Shown piece by piece: positions 50,201-56,197 of a DNA stretch of 64,000 bases. Numbering within the stretch: the stretch's first letter is position 1; every line of letters starts with the position of its first letter. The translations under genes were made by a program, and so were the position numbers. Under the pieces are notes generated by a model. The model was not told the origin of the DNA and made no database searches. It was given only the letters and a program-made list of their open reading frames with translations. This stretch comes from Dillenia suffruticosa. Taxonomy: Eukaryota; Streptophyta; Magnoliopsida; Dilleniales; Dilleniaceae. The DNA lies in contig JAVTVX010000030.1 in the NCBI GenBank assembly GCA_033439265.1, positions 7,699,774 through 7,763,773 on the forward strand. Direction: 5' to 3'.

Positions 50201-51990
50201 GGAGTTGATGCTGTAGTCCATCAAATGTTAGGAATTTTGTCTCTCTGTTCTGTGAAATTCGGCAACCAGGGCACAAGGAATTCGCACAAGATGTTAGTCC
50301 ACCATTTTGTTGTATGATACTTTTATTTTTCATTTAGAAGTGTGTGTGATTTAGGCTAATTTTTAAGATTGAATCAAATGTTTTTGAGGTTCACCTCATT
50401 GGACATGCTTTTAGTTTCTGCCAATTGGTGGAGAATAAGGAGGAAAATGAATTGGATTGGTATCTTTAGGTTTCAATTGTGCATGATGGTTGAGTGGCCT
50501 CTATGATAAAATCTTAAGCCCCTTGCTAAATTAATTTCAGGAGGTGTTTAGAGAGCAGAGTCAGGTTATTTAGGTGAATCGAAGAAATACAATGGAGTTC
50601 TGAAGATTATATGCTCCTTGGGAGGTAAGATTAATGGTAAAGTTTGTCTGCCTCGTGGTTTGTCTTACGGAGATTGGTCTGATTTAAGGAATTTCTATGT
50701 TGGGTGTCTGAGAACAAGTTGGAAGGAAGATCATAGTAGTTTTGATGTCAAGAATGGCAGAAAACTTTTGTGCCTCAGGGTCGAATCCAGAAATTCATCC
50801 AGGTGCGAGAGCTTTTAGGAATCAAAAGTTGGATCGATATAGCTAAGTGTTGTGATCATGGGCTGAGGTGGTGAATGGTGACTCACCTGAAGATGTATCT
50901 TAATGATGATGTTGGAACGATAAGGTCCTCCCCTGGTTCCGGCAAGATTGGTTTGGGAATGGAAGGTGAGCAGATTAATCAGTGAAATGGGTGGTTGAAA
51001 TCACAGAAAGAATGTGATGTTTAATTGGAATTCAGTTTTCATTGATTTTAGAAGATTTGATCATCATAGAAGCTTTTGGAAAATCCGCCATGAGCCCTGA
51101 AGTTAGGTTGCAGCAATGGAGAAATGGGTTTTGGCTGATTGCTACTTCAAAAGAAAGTGGGCTTTATGTAGTTTCATGGACGAAACAGTGGACCAATCAA
51201 TGATAACCGCTTAAGAATCTAGGGTGAGAAGGTGGGCTGGTCAATTTGGATTAAAAAATGTCCATTCCACCAAGTTAAGGAAAACCATTTCAGGTTTGTC
51301 GGAAAGGGTTGAATGGTACCCTTTATGAAGTCAACAATTAAATAAATGAAATGGATTGTTAAATTCAGATGACAATTTGAGTATGAGATTAAGAGGGCTC
51401 TAGGGGGTGATTTGGATAGTGATTGGGATTTTGAAACATAGAGATTTATGTGGTTGGAAGATCACATGCTTTTAGAGGAAAATAAGAAGATTCAGGATGA
51501 TATTCCAAGTGACTCAAATGGGTTTCATGAGGTTCAACTGGTTGATTTGTTTTGGGACGGAAGTTGTGAAATGATGCTCAGCATGATTCACTTCCAGGAA
51601 ACCCACCCACAGTTATTGCCCCAAAAGATAGCATCGATAGTTGGAACTAACTCCCTAGTGTTGCCCTTCTAGAAGTCAATTTTGATCTTCGTGTCTATGT
51701 ATCCACCAGAGAAAAGGATATCTTAAAAAGGGAGATGCAGATATCTTAAATCTTCATTATGGGATAGATTGGTAGAATCACCGGTGATTTATTGCAGTGA
51801 GGCGGTCCTATACTTGATGTTGTGTTTGCCTTTATAGTCGATAGTTGAAGTTTTCATTGGGTCTAGTTCAGAAGAGGGGAGGTGAGTTTAAGAAGAGGTT
51901 CTCCTTTTGTGTTTGTTTTAGTTGCTTCTTTTTTGATGATTTCTTATACTTGATGTCTTTGTACATCCTTTCCAACAACCACAACCACAA

Positions 51991-52022
<32 letters not shown>

Positions 52023-55000
52023 TCAACAATAACAATAATAATAATAAAGGAAAAACTTTACATACGAAGTTTCTAGAGCTATCAATATTCCAGATTCTAC
52101 TATATGCAGGGGTACATGAAGAAAATGACTCAGTTGTCAGTTGCACCGGAATAATCAAGGAATTGAGATTTTGAGTTTCTTTATCATTGAGATTCATGCG
52201 ATAATAAATATTCCAAGAAACATAATGCTCATTCAAAGTAAAATTACCTATAGGGAGATTCTGAATGTGAGATATGCAAAACAGGTGATGGAGGACTACA
52301 CGGAAAGTTATCTTTCCAGTCCATTAAGCTTCTTGGAATGTGGGATTTGATTCCCATTCGAAAAATAATAAGGAATAATGCACAGTCTGAGAAATCGAAG
52401 GGCTATAATGGGATACTTTTGCGCTTGTCCTAATATCCCACTCATTTTAACTGAGGCTATATTTTCTAGTTCTTTCTTTTGTGCCAAGGCGTATAGGATT
52501 TAGAGGGAATTTTCAAAACGATCTACCTACAAGAGCAATGTTTTTGGGCCAAATTACCAAGATGCAGGCCCCATTCATACTTTGGCTTTGGAAGGTCCTT
52601 CAGATTTACCTTATGATCCTTTTTATCAATATCACTCCCAGAACATAGGTGGACTTACACTTCTTTGCCACTGTTAAGTAGGCTATTTTGGCATTATTGC
52701 TTTGATTACTATTAAGGCCTGCCCATCTTTTATATACTTGCATGATAATTCTTACATTTCATGTTCACATTTTATTGCTTACTGGAGTTTCTTGCATATC
52801 TCTAATCTTGGACCTTTATTTTGTGTAGGTACTCGAATTGAGAGGTCTACATTTTTTAACAAAATGTGATATGAACTCTCTTGCTTCAGATATTGGTGAA
52901 CAATATCATTTTCTGAAAGCCTCATTTAGTCCAATTTCAACCACTGATACACTTACGTGCTTCCAGCTTAAAGATCTTTACAATCACTTTGAAATTAATC
53001 TAAATGATTTCAAGGTCTGTTTGCATGACTTCTGAAGGTATTCACCCTGATTGACATAATGAAATCTTAAGGAAGTTAGTTTTTGTGCAGATGGCGTTAA
53101 TGTCGGCCAATTCTCAGGAAGCCTTCCCTGTTCTTGAGAAATTTTCTGCTTGTATTTCCTTGGCTTCTTGCATTCTCCCAGATGAGTCAATTTTAAGAAA
53201 GTTGGAGGTAATCATTCATAGATATATGTGTTAAAGCCATCTTCGCAGTAACTGTTTTCAAATTCTAAAAGGTTATGACCATAATTTGGTTTCTTAATTT
53301 ATCTTTTGAACATATTGAAAATCTTGTTTATGTGGTTTGCCTCATCATCTTTTTCATGTTGACTGTACACTTACCTAGGAAGTGTACAATGAATTTTATA
53401 TTTTGTGGGATAGGCTGTCACTTCCAGGTTGCAGGACGGAAGATTTGCTTGGCATAATTTCTCTGGTGTTTCTTTGACATGCTTTCTTGCCTAACCACTT
53501 TGTATTTATATCTTTTGTTCATGAAGTATGTCTAATATGTTATTTGTTTGAGTTTGATTGCATTGTCTAGCCTAACTCTTATGTTGAGTTTTAGTAGTAT
53601 AGAGTAATCTGGGGCTAAGCTATATTGAAATGACATGATTTGAGTGGTTTTGTTCATTCCAACATGATTTGAGTGGTTTTGTTCATTCCAAAAGATGCTG
53701 GAATATAATGGAGAAATGTCATGTTTACTTGTGCAATCCTTTCTGTTGAAGGGGAATATAAGAAACTTCAAGTTATTTTTATGACTTCTTCATGTTATTT
53801 TAATGGGATTATTTTTATGCTTCTTTATTTAACTGTATGGGGCAAAGACTCTTTGAAGGGAGGAAAGCATGCTTAATGCTTATGGAAGTGTTTATATGCT
53901 TCTTTTTGATGTGTTTGAAGGAGCATGATGCTAGGATTTAGAAATAAGATTTTTGACTCTTCTCTCCTATCTATAGTTCACTTTAGAATTATACGTTACA
54001 GAGATTATAGGCAAGAGGATTTGAACAGGGATCAGAATGCATTACTTCGTTGGTTTTTTCTCTTTTTGATTCATGGGACTTCATATCCTTCAGCACTTAT
54101 GCATATATATATATATTGATTGAAAATGAGGAATATATTAAATGTAAGGAAGAATGTGCAAAGACTCCTAAGGATGATAAATCCTCAGAAGTAATACAAA
54201 ACAAACCAATACAACAGAAAAAGACTTATACACAATCGCTCTCAGGTCACTTTTTGAATCTTTTAGACTTTTAAATTCCCCAGGCATGAGCACATATGTA
54301 GGGCTTGGTGACCCAGACAGCTTCCTGTTACCAAAGGTTATCATGAACTAAAATTCTGCTTCAAGCCATGTTAACCTTTCAGAGAGCTAGAACTTTTGAA
54401 TGGTCATCCATGGAAGGAACATATCCCGCTGATATACTTATCTTTTTTGAGGAACTGAATAGACACAGGAAAAGCTGTCTTGGATTCATTCCAAATAACT
54501 GAGTCCTTTCCCCAATATAAATCTGCCCACTGGAGAAGGTTGTAGAAGCTGTAGAGTTCTTCCAATTCCCAACCATTGGCACTCCTTGTGAACTCCACCT
54601 GCCATGTTCTATCACCTACCTGAAGAGAGCTCCCATTGTATTAACACCAGCTTCCATGTACCTAGCAATACTAAACTGAAGCATTAATGGGAGAGTAACA
54701 CCATTCATCATGCCACATAAAGATAACCGCTTGGTGAAAACCTTCCATCCGATCCTCATTACTTCTTACCCAAGAAACCATTTGAGGTCATAACCCTTTT
54801 GGGCATTTACCCATGATCATCCACTCCGTACTTTGTTTTGGTTTGTCTTCCTCCTGAAAACCCCCTCCAGAATGAATCTTTATGTAAAGGAATTGCCTTC
54901 TTTTGATGCAAGTACAAGCTTTCATGTATTGGTTCACGATCAGTTTAGAATCATGTAAGCATCTTGACAACAACTGTATCCATTTTCTCTTGCACTTGTG

Positions 55001-56197
55001 ATAAGTATTTCTATGGTGTATCTTATTTGGGAAGACCATCCCCTCCATGCTTGCAATTGTAATTTCAATTGATTCAACGTTAGTAGTATAAATGTTTGAA
55101 TTAAAATAATATACTGATTTTTTCCTTTTTATTAAGAGCTAATTTCTTGGCAAGTTAGGAATTGTTGCTTATGGATTAATGAGGTCTGCTGTGAGTCTGT
55201 GACCAAGAGTCTTTCTTGTCTAAATTTACCTGCTGATGGGGCCAGATGGATAGGCTTTTTTATCTTTTATTTGTTTATTGATTCATAATAAGGATTAAAA
55301 CAAGAAGTACAAAAGCTAACAGGAAAGAGAGGAGGCTTTACCTCTTTATAATTTAACCTTTGTTACATTATAAAAACAATATAAACACTTCACAGTTTTG
55401 AGCTTTCAGATTGGATGGTTGTTCCACAAATTTTATGTTGGTAGGAGAGCTCTATGGTTTGCTTCGGATGCAAAGAGATTTCTCAGTGGAGTTCGTGGTT
55501 GCTGCATGTATATCAAGATTTAGATGGAAAAATTGCAAAGAGGTTGAGTGCTTTTGCATCAAAGATTAAGGATTTAGTGGGGAGGTGGAGAATCCTGTAT
55601 TTGAGTTGGATATGGAGATTATTTGGTTTGCCCAGCAAAAGCTACATTAATTATTTTGTTGAGAAAAATATACTACAAAAATAAAAAAAATGATATTGTG
55701 CAAGAAAAGGGAGAAATTGTATTACTGCATCAATTGTTTAAAGGCATGATTGCTATAGTCATTTTTCATTTTTATGGTATTGCTAGACATGTTGCTTCAC
55801 TGCTGAAATCTCTGTTCTATTCCTGAATTTTCTTTTCCCTGAATAGTGCACAGTACTGTAAAAGAATTAAATGGTTTCTGTTCTTGTCATACTTTTCTTT
55901 TTTGCCGTTTCAGGTCCATTGTGTTGTTTCGCCACTTCGTGCATACTTTTCTACATCTGTATATGGCTTAGCTTTGGAATTAGTTCGACATTTATATGAA
56001 CCTTTTATGATATCAAAAACTGCACTCTCTGCAAACCTAAAATCATCAGACATCTTTGCCAGTGGGACAAAAACTCCTTGTGGAATCTGTTTCTCCATTA
56101 CTTCTTGTTTAGAGTTAGTCACCTTGTGTATTGACCTCGAAAATGATGGGAAGAAAAGCACAGCTCTTGAAGCAGCTGCACATGAGTTGGATATCCG
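16519..56197 (+). CDS. VPS13: VPS13-family intermembrane lipid transfer protein, 5' part of gene (23 exons, partial)
   Basis: VPS13 proteins are long rod-like proteins with a hydrophobic groove that move phospholipids between membranes at contact sites. Plant members include SHRUBBY (VPS13S) and VPS13X-type proteins. Twenty-three exons, all with GT donors and AG acceptors and matching phases, give about 873 residues without a stop. The N-terminus (residues about 1-115) is the chorein-type domain: VRQLVLGYLGRYVKNFQ, ENFELILEAFDYLQLPFALKQG split over exons 1-2, KIPWKKLGREPIVITLEDV in exon 3. Exon 11 has WWHYAQESVLSDVRKRLKKT, a hallmark of this family. The start at 16519 gives the usual ML-xxx-VRQL beginning; an in-frame ATG at 16501 would add six residues. 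The gene runs off the window, and the C-terminal SHR-BD/VPS13 adaptor and ATG2-C-like regions lie beyond. Total length in the family is several thousand residues. Which plant paralogue it is cannot be settled from this part. Clean exons argue for a functional gene despite heavily invaded introns. Confidence 0.93.
16790..16867 (+). CDS. VPS13: VPS13 exon 2
   Basis: Follows TTGTGCAG and joins exon 1 in phase 1. It encodes EEVALENFELILEAFDYLQ and LPFALKQ, strongly conserved in plant VPS13 N-termini. Donor GTTCTT after CAAG. Confidence 0.93.
16868..17676 (+). other. VPS13 intron 2
   Basis: AT-rich intron of 809 bp with a CT dinucleotide microsatellite at about 17563-17589. No other element recognised. 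Confidence 0.7.
17677..17789 (+). CDS. VPS13: VPS13 exon 3
   Basis: Encodes GTVGKLRIKIPWKKLG then REPIVITLEDVLLCACPRDD QE. The IPWKKLG...ITLEDV pattern is the chorein core. It ends on a codon boundary with donor GTAATA. Confidence 0.95.
17937..18030 (+). CDS. VPS13: VPS13 exon 4
   Basis: Follows TGTGGCAG and encodes WSMEAVERREFAGKKAKLAG and AELGKLSRRVC, a charged helix typical after the first chorein strands. Ends in phase 1 with donor GTGAGC. Confidence 0.93.
18031..20502 (+). other. VPS13 intron 4 (2.5 kb), probable decayed retroposon sequence
   Basis: No exon or intact reading frame. Around 19840-19900 the sequence TTGTACATCCTTTCATG followed by CATCTAATATATTATT resembles the 3' tails of the LINE remnants elsewhere in this gene, so part of this intron is probably LINE debris. 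Confidence 0.4.
20503..20555 (+). CDS. VPS13: VPS13 exon 5
   Basis: Only 53 bp. It completes the phase-1 codon of exon 4 and encodes EHRMGRSLRYGLSYLATK. Acceptor TTTCCACAG, donor GTGAGG. Supported mainly by exact phase fit and position between two certain exons. Confidence 0.8.
20711..20776 (+). CDS. VPS13: VPS13 exon 6
   Basis: Encodes ILEGIQISIKNVHVQYCNMQ GE, the conserved (I)LxxIQxSIxNVHV strand of the family. Phase 0 at both ends; donor GTTGGT is weak but the reading continues correctly into exon 7. Confidence 0.88.
20777..22736 (+). other. VPS13 intron 6 (2.0 kb)
   Basis: Holds a TATG/TGTATA microsatellite at about 21008-21055 and a LINE 3' tail near its right side (listed separately). 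The rest has no recognised feature. Confidence 0.55.
21960..22290 (+). pseudogene. LINE 3' tail remnant (zf-RVT end)
   Basis: Plus-strand translation gives FVAIVWCIWREQNVFL, the (I)WxIWRExN motif at the C-terminus of plant L1-type LINE reverse transcriptases. After it come a GAYGYYSLDE stretch and a 3' end TAATACATCTAATACTGTTC then ATCAAAAAAA. The copy at 63370-63870 is closely similar. Stops interrupt the frame. Confidence 0.5.
22737..22798 (+). CDS. VPS13: VPS13 exon 7
   Basis: Encodes EQVVFGLGFSSLTVMKQSPI, matching the family's VFGLxFSSLT strand. An alternative acceptor three bases upstream would add one Gln. Ends in phase 2 with donor GTAATT. Confidence 0.88.
22799..24329 (+). other. VPS13 intron 7 (1.5 kb)
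   Basis: No recognised element. A roughly 50-bp imperfect direct repeat around CATGGAGTGATTTTTAA occurs at about 23775 and 23825. A CT-rich stretch lies near 23690. Confidence 0.55.
24330..24519 (+). CDS. VPS13: VPS13 exon 8
   Basis: Encodes 63 residues starting SSGGKVTCIEILGLEIYCCT and ending NYILAPLDVALTLM. Joins exon 7 in phase 2; donor GTATGC on a codon boundary. Confidence 0.92.
24880..25243 (+). pseudogene. Possible hAT-like transposase C-terminal remnant
   Basis: The plus frame reads LTWGDVATATGVEPRTNSR, then a Ser-rich piece. After a +1/-1 frame break near 25140 it continues as a very acidic tail (GDEDLDDYLDMEMEDMDLD) ending in TGA. An LTWxxVxxATG block followed by an acidic tail is typical of the C-terminal end of plant hAT/DUF659-type transposases. 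Only this end is present, so the call is tentative. Confidence 0.4.
25646..25687 (+). pseudogene. trnS-GGA: 5' half of plastid tRNA-Ser(GGA) gene
   Basis: GGAGAGATGGCTGAGTGG followed by a D-arm and anticodon arm containing TTGGAAC (anticodon GGA) matches the plastid trnS-GGA 5' half. The variable arm, T arm and acceptor 3' strand are missing; unrelated sequence starts directly after the anticodon stem. Not functional. Confidence 0.75.
25829..25850 (-). pseudogene. trnP-UGG: 3' fragment of plastid-type tRNA-Pro(UGG) gene
   Basis: On the minus strand the sequence GGTTCAAATCATGTCATCCC is the T arm and acceptor strand of plastid-type tRNA-Pro, with one change from the usual CCTGTC. Only 22 bp remain. 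Confidence 0.55.
25960..27640 (+). pseudogene. Probable LINE remnant (ORF1-like part to 3' tail)
   Basis: The plus strand gives fragments such as NWWRIKGPMSWFDF near 26010, which has a relative near 50410. A NDLGENKLTCNLLGKKGS linker-like stretch lies near 27090. The 3' end has TGTACACTCTTTTTACCTC then TAATATATTACTATC and an A-run near 27630. The tail resembles other LINE tails in this gene. Decay is heavy and the ORF1 assignment is inferred. A SINE is nested in it. Confidence 0.4.
26857..27044 (+). mobile_element. tRNA-derived SINE with 15-bp target-site duplication
   Basis: A 188-bp unit is flanked by identical 15-mers AAAAGGTCGGATCAT at 26842-26856 and 27045-27059. Near its 5' end it has an A-box-like TGGCCTAGTGG (26873-26883) and a B-box-like GAGTTCGACTC (26916-26926). 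That spacing is normal for the internal RNA polymerase III promoter of tRNA-derived SINEs. It ends in an A-run. Long direct repeats, A-tail and pol III boxes together make this a confident SINE; the family is not named. Confidence 0.88.
28772..28901. repeat. 58-bp tandem repeat, about 2.2 copies
   Basis: AGATACTATTGTTAG recurs at 28772, 28830 and 28888. The intervening 43 bp (containing AGGCA and GAGGAAAAA/AAGGAAAAA) are similar between copies. Confidence 0.85.
28990..30535 (+). pseudogene. LINE endonuclease/reverse transcriptase remnant
   Basis: Plus-strand fragments follow L1-type LINE order. An endonuclease-like IIIIWDVRTFHCHDS piece comes at about 29030. Next are a DPTLFWFENMWL block at about 29500 and a NSRRQRSFIRELEDDK stretch near 29880. 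A degraded reverse transcriptase stretch follows (MNSTFIIFIAKKSHSLKVKD FR near 30230). The sequence then jumps to the C-terminal tail motif RDNSLEELKTDC and a TTCATCTAATATAATTC end near 30510. Multiple stops, frameshifts and an internal deletion make it inactive. Confidence 0.65.
30748..30816 (+). CDS. VPS13: VPS13 exon 9
   Basis: Encodes VNKLGRLENDAPQYSMSAEL NGL, a conserved VPS13 stretch, after a 6.2-kb intron. Acceptor TATGTAG, donor GTTGGC, phase 0. Confidence 0.92.
30902..30981 (+). CDS. VPS13: VPS13 exon 10
   Basis: Encodes VLKLNEIQLQKILSLWDYLT ICQLRE after an 85-bp intron. The LNEIQLQxILxLWDYL motif is family-typical. Ends in phase 2 with a consensus GTAAGT donor. Confidence 0.95.
30982..31729 (+). 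other. VPS13 intron 10
   Basis: AT-rich 748-bp intron. It contains a TTTTCTGAAAGGCATTTTCC-like stretch near 31250 with loose relatives near 43870 and 63860, perhaps from a small repeat family. Nothing else recognised. Confidence 0.5.
31730..31879 (+). CDS. VPS13: VPS13 exon 11
   Basis: Encodes YGRYRPWSHPISKKPSGWQK then AWWHYAQESVLSDVRKRLKK TSWRYVGQR. The WWxYAxxxVLxDVR motif is a hallmark of VPS13 N-terminal regions from yeast to plants. Donor GTAAGG, phase 2. Confidence 0.96.
31880..33062 (+). other. VPS13 intron 11
   Basis: AT-rich intron of 1.2 kb; a short TTAG tandem run at about 32247-32262 is the only clear feature. Confidence 0.55.
33063..33126 (+). CDS. VPS13: VPS13 exon 12
   Basis: Encodes IYQRKYVNLYKSKLDFLHRD Q after AATTGCAG. 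The RKYVxLYKxKL motif is conserved in the family. Donor GTGAAG, phase 0. Confidence 0.94.
33127..33613 (+). other. VPS13 intron 12
   Basis: A 487-bp intron. Exon 12's frame stays open for about 216 bp into it, which could look like a longer coding block, but the GTGAAG donor at 33127 gives a correct join to exon 13. No element seen. Confidence 0.6.
33614..33715 (+). CDS. VPS13: VPS13 exon 13
   Basis: Encodes PVEEYILGELEQMERESDID then DILSYRASAEQELQ. The ExExxxDIDDILSYR block is the conserved linker before the variable loop. Donor GTGAGA, phase 0. Confidence 0.95.
33879..34061 (+). CDS. VPS13: VPS13 exon 14
   Basis: Encodes 61 residues: a Ser-rich stretch (EFLSSASTSNLESSLERSQS), then PQGWLNWLSRGMLGAGGTDD SSQFSGVVSDEVIE. 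The GWLNWLSRGMLGAGG motif is a family signature. Donor GTACTT, phase 0. Confidence 0.95.
34129..34256 (+). CDS. VPS13: VPS13 exon 15
   Basis: Encodes DIYEATMSNPVPSPDEEASS then NDKVYLWAIHFSIQQISVSL QS and two bases of a Met codon completed in exon 16. Acceptor TTTTACAG, donor GTAGGT. Confidence 0.93.
35583..36146 (+). pseudogene. Captured PPR gene fragment (PPR repeats joined to E-domain end)
   Basis: In shifting plus frames the sequence reads YLGNLDYAEKVFNFIRNP, VIYNVMIKSYTKNGFFQE (with changes) and RVEGVWPDNFTYPFVFKAVD. It continues IHGFAVKSGVVFDCYVCNSI, then after a jump GVKKFPSCSFVEV, GDTSHPEMTEISSMLNRLAK and PVKMVF with a stop. The first part is consecutive PPR repeats. The last is the E-domain C-terminus of an E-class PPR protein, which acts in organellar RNA processing. 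The middle of the gene is missing and frameshifts and stops are present. It lies wholly inside the Mutator-like element. Confidence 0.75.
36593..36670 (+). pseudogene. Second, out-of-order PPR fragment
   Basis: The plus frame reads MGLQSDVFVGDEV, typical of a PPR repeat (GLxSDVFVG), fused directly to ELKKLEPGNSSS, typical of the E motif (LxELEPxN). In a normal gene this would lie between the two parts of the fragment at 35583-36146, so the capture is rearranged. Confidence 0.55.
38150..40035 (-). pseudogene. LINE reverse transcriptase remnant, antisense to the gene
   Basis: On the minus strand from about 40030 the sequence reads FNFKKAYDKVSLHFLDYML (LINE RT FDFEKAYDxVSW motif), then PFLFTVVVDRLSSLV. 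A block SSHLQFANDAILF at about 39715-39675 is the FADD catalytic region, here FAND. It continues LGLRSNGEILGINVSSG and PISYLEEPPG. Near 38470 is the tail motif SCIWREQDARI. Stops and frame changes are frequent. It opposes the LINE remnant at 41090. Confidence 0.72.
41090..41690 (+). pseudogene. LINE 3' fragment (zf-RVT domain)
   Basis: Plus-strand fragments NNFIWKDKVPVEVKI, FKKINNNDSLLKR, CVMCYNNSESRDHLFVHCS and RWNHLFAMGD match the zinc-binding region following the reverse transcriptase in plant LINEs (CxxC...HLFxHC). The 5' part is missing, as is usual for LINE insertions. Stops and frameshifts are present. Confidence 0.68.
42575..42722 (+). CDS. VPS13: VPS13 exon 16
   Basis: Lies 8.3 kb from exon 15 but joins in the correct phase (AT|G = Met), giving LKQEVASLHFDGVTVGCRWE ESARITVLVNSVEM and ending ILFVGR. 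The GVTVxCRWEESARIT pattern fits VPS13. Donor GTAAGT, phase 0. Confidence 0.92.
42723..43688 (+). other. VPS13 intron 16
   Basis: A 966-bp intron. A small GC-richer island at about 42840-42925 (GACCCGTGGGGGATGGTAGCC) contrasts with its AT-rich surroundings but was not identified. Confidence 0.5.
43689..43781 (+). CDS. VPS13: VPS13 exon 17
   Basis: Encodes AAFDEDTVKNVQPSVSLEFT PVNRDDELHIK between TCGTTGCAG and GTAAAT, phase 0 on both sides. The beta-rich alternating pattern is consistent with the groove repeats. Confidence 0.9.
43782..44267 (+). other. VPS13 intron 17
   Basis: A 486-bp intron with a T homopolymer of about 39 bp at about 44204-44242, just upstream of the exon 18 acceptor. It may serve as an extended polypyrimidine tract or simply be a retroposon tail in reverse. 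Confidence 0.6.
44268..44369 (+). CDS. VPS13: VPS13 exon 18
   Basis: Encodes VVLQPINATCDPGIILSFAD FYNVLSSFKFHDDR. Acceptor TATGTAG shortly after a long T run; donor GTAATA, phase 0. Confidence 0.9.
44370..47154 (+). other. VPS13 intron 18 (2.8 kb)
   Basis: Contains a LINE remnant on the minus strand (listed separately) and low-complexity G and A runs near 46210 and 46655. The remainder has no recognised feature. Confidence 0.55.
45075..45620 (-). pseudogene. Probable LINE zf-RVT remnant, antisense
   Basis: On the minus strand LCHYYLSFEIASK, then KVNFKIRGFIIGSKCCLNK and TVESIDHLLLSCSVF follow the pattern of the LINE zinc-binding region (NxRG...CxxC...IDHLLxxC). After it comes ANLWFLSFKSIRCQL. 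Frame breaks are present and the 3' tail is not clear. Confidence 0.5.
47155..47213 (+). CDS. VPS13: VPS13 exon 19
   Basis: Encodes VLLSLNGFDDVKARLLAKA plus a phase-2 partial codon. The SLNGFDDVKARLLAKAEY stretch (finished in exon 20) is conserved in VPS13. Donor GTAAGA. Confidence 0.93.
47364..47463 (+). CDS. VPS13: VPS13 exon 20
   Basis: Encodes YILSNRKRITWDVNFMDIVV SIVSNKGDLECSM. Acceptor CACTGCAG, consensus donor GTAAGT on a codon boundary. Confidence 0.94.
49430..49920 (-). pseudogene. LINE 3' tail remnant, antisense
   Basis: Minus-strand fragments include LEFSKVGQLVLLFFGTRFVF and LFRNNSLQELQEELG, matching the NSLEEL motif at the end of other LINE remnants here (30400, 63730). The right part gives LSLFVICHIVLEALPLPKI. 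Upstream parts are lost. Confidence 0.5.
50390..51960 (+). pseudogene. Possible LINE ORF1-like remnant
   Basis: The sequence near 50410 (CCAATTGGTGGAGAATAA) is related to 26010 in the other LINE remnant. Further on is a KVCLPRGLSYGDWSDLRNF piece, reminiscent of the CIPEGRxxxGW block of plant LINE ORF1 (DUF4283-type). The end near 51955 has TTGATGTCTTTGTACATCC, a typical tail. Reading frames are thoroughly broken. Confidence 0.35.
52829..53014 (+). CDS. VPS13: VPS13 exon 21
   Basis: Encodes 62 residues from VLELRGLHFLTKCDMNSLAS to LKDLYNHFEINLNDFK after a 5.4-kb intron, phase 0 on both sides. Donor GTCTGT is non-consensus beyond GT. Confidence 0.91.
53091..53207 (+). CDS. VPS13: VPS13 exon 22
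   Basis: Encodes MALMSANSQEAFPVLEKFSA then CISLASCILPDESILRKLE after a short 76-bp intron. The (L)EKFSAxxxLASCILPDE pattern fits the family. Donor GTAATC. Confidence 0.93.
53208..55913 (+). other. VPS13 intron 22 (2.7 kb)
   Basis: Contains a 29-bp tandem duplication at about 53633-53690 (unit ACATGATTTGAGTGG...CATTCCA) and a LINE remnant on the minus strand (listed separately). No exon seen. Confidence 0.6.
54110..55050 (-). pseudogene. Probable LINE remnant, antisense
   Basis: Around 54615-54400 the minus strand reads WELEELYSFYNLLQWADLYW then DSVIWNESKTAFPVSIQF. This resembles the WxxELxxLxxLL...DxxxWxxxxxGxFSVKS region between the RT and zf-RVT parts of plant LINEs. The left end has an AAATGTAAGG-type tail. 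Frame breaks are present. Confidence 0.42.
55914..56197 (+). CDS. VPS13: VPS13 exon 23 (last exon in the window)
   Basis: The longest exon here, 94 codons plus two bases, starting VHCVVSPLRAYFSTSVYGLA and ending EAAAHELDIR. Acceptor CGTTTCAG, donor GTATGT. The next exon would have to start in phase 2 and is not found before position 64000. Confidence 0.92.

Larger units (their letters stand above)
47464..52828 (+). other. VPS13 intron 20 (5.4 kb)
   Basis: Holds LINE debris in both orientations, a T-run at about 47894-47924, an AT microsatellite at about 50018-50042 and a CAACAG/AATAAT microsatellite at about 51976-52047. The exons on each side join in phase 0. Confidence 0.65.

Noticed and set aside
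51868..52236. Minus-strand frame with a poly-Leu stretch and plus-strand frame with Asn/Ser repeats
   Set aside because: Both read through the CAACAG/AATAAT microsatellite in intron 20; no gene features.
53633..53690. Possible CRISPR-like or regulatory direct repeats
   Set aside because: Only two adjacent copies of a 29-bp unit with no spacers; simple tandem duplication in a plant intron.
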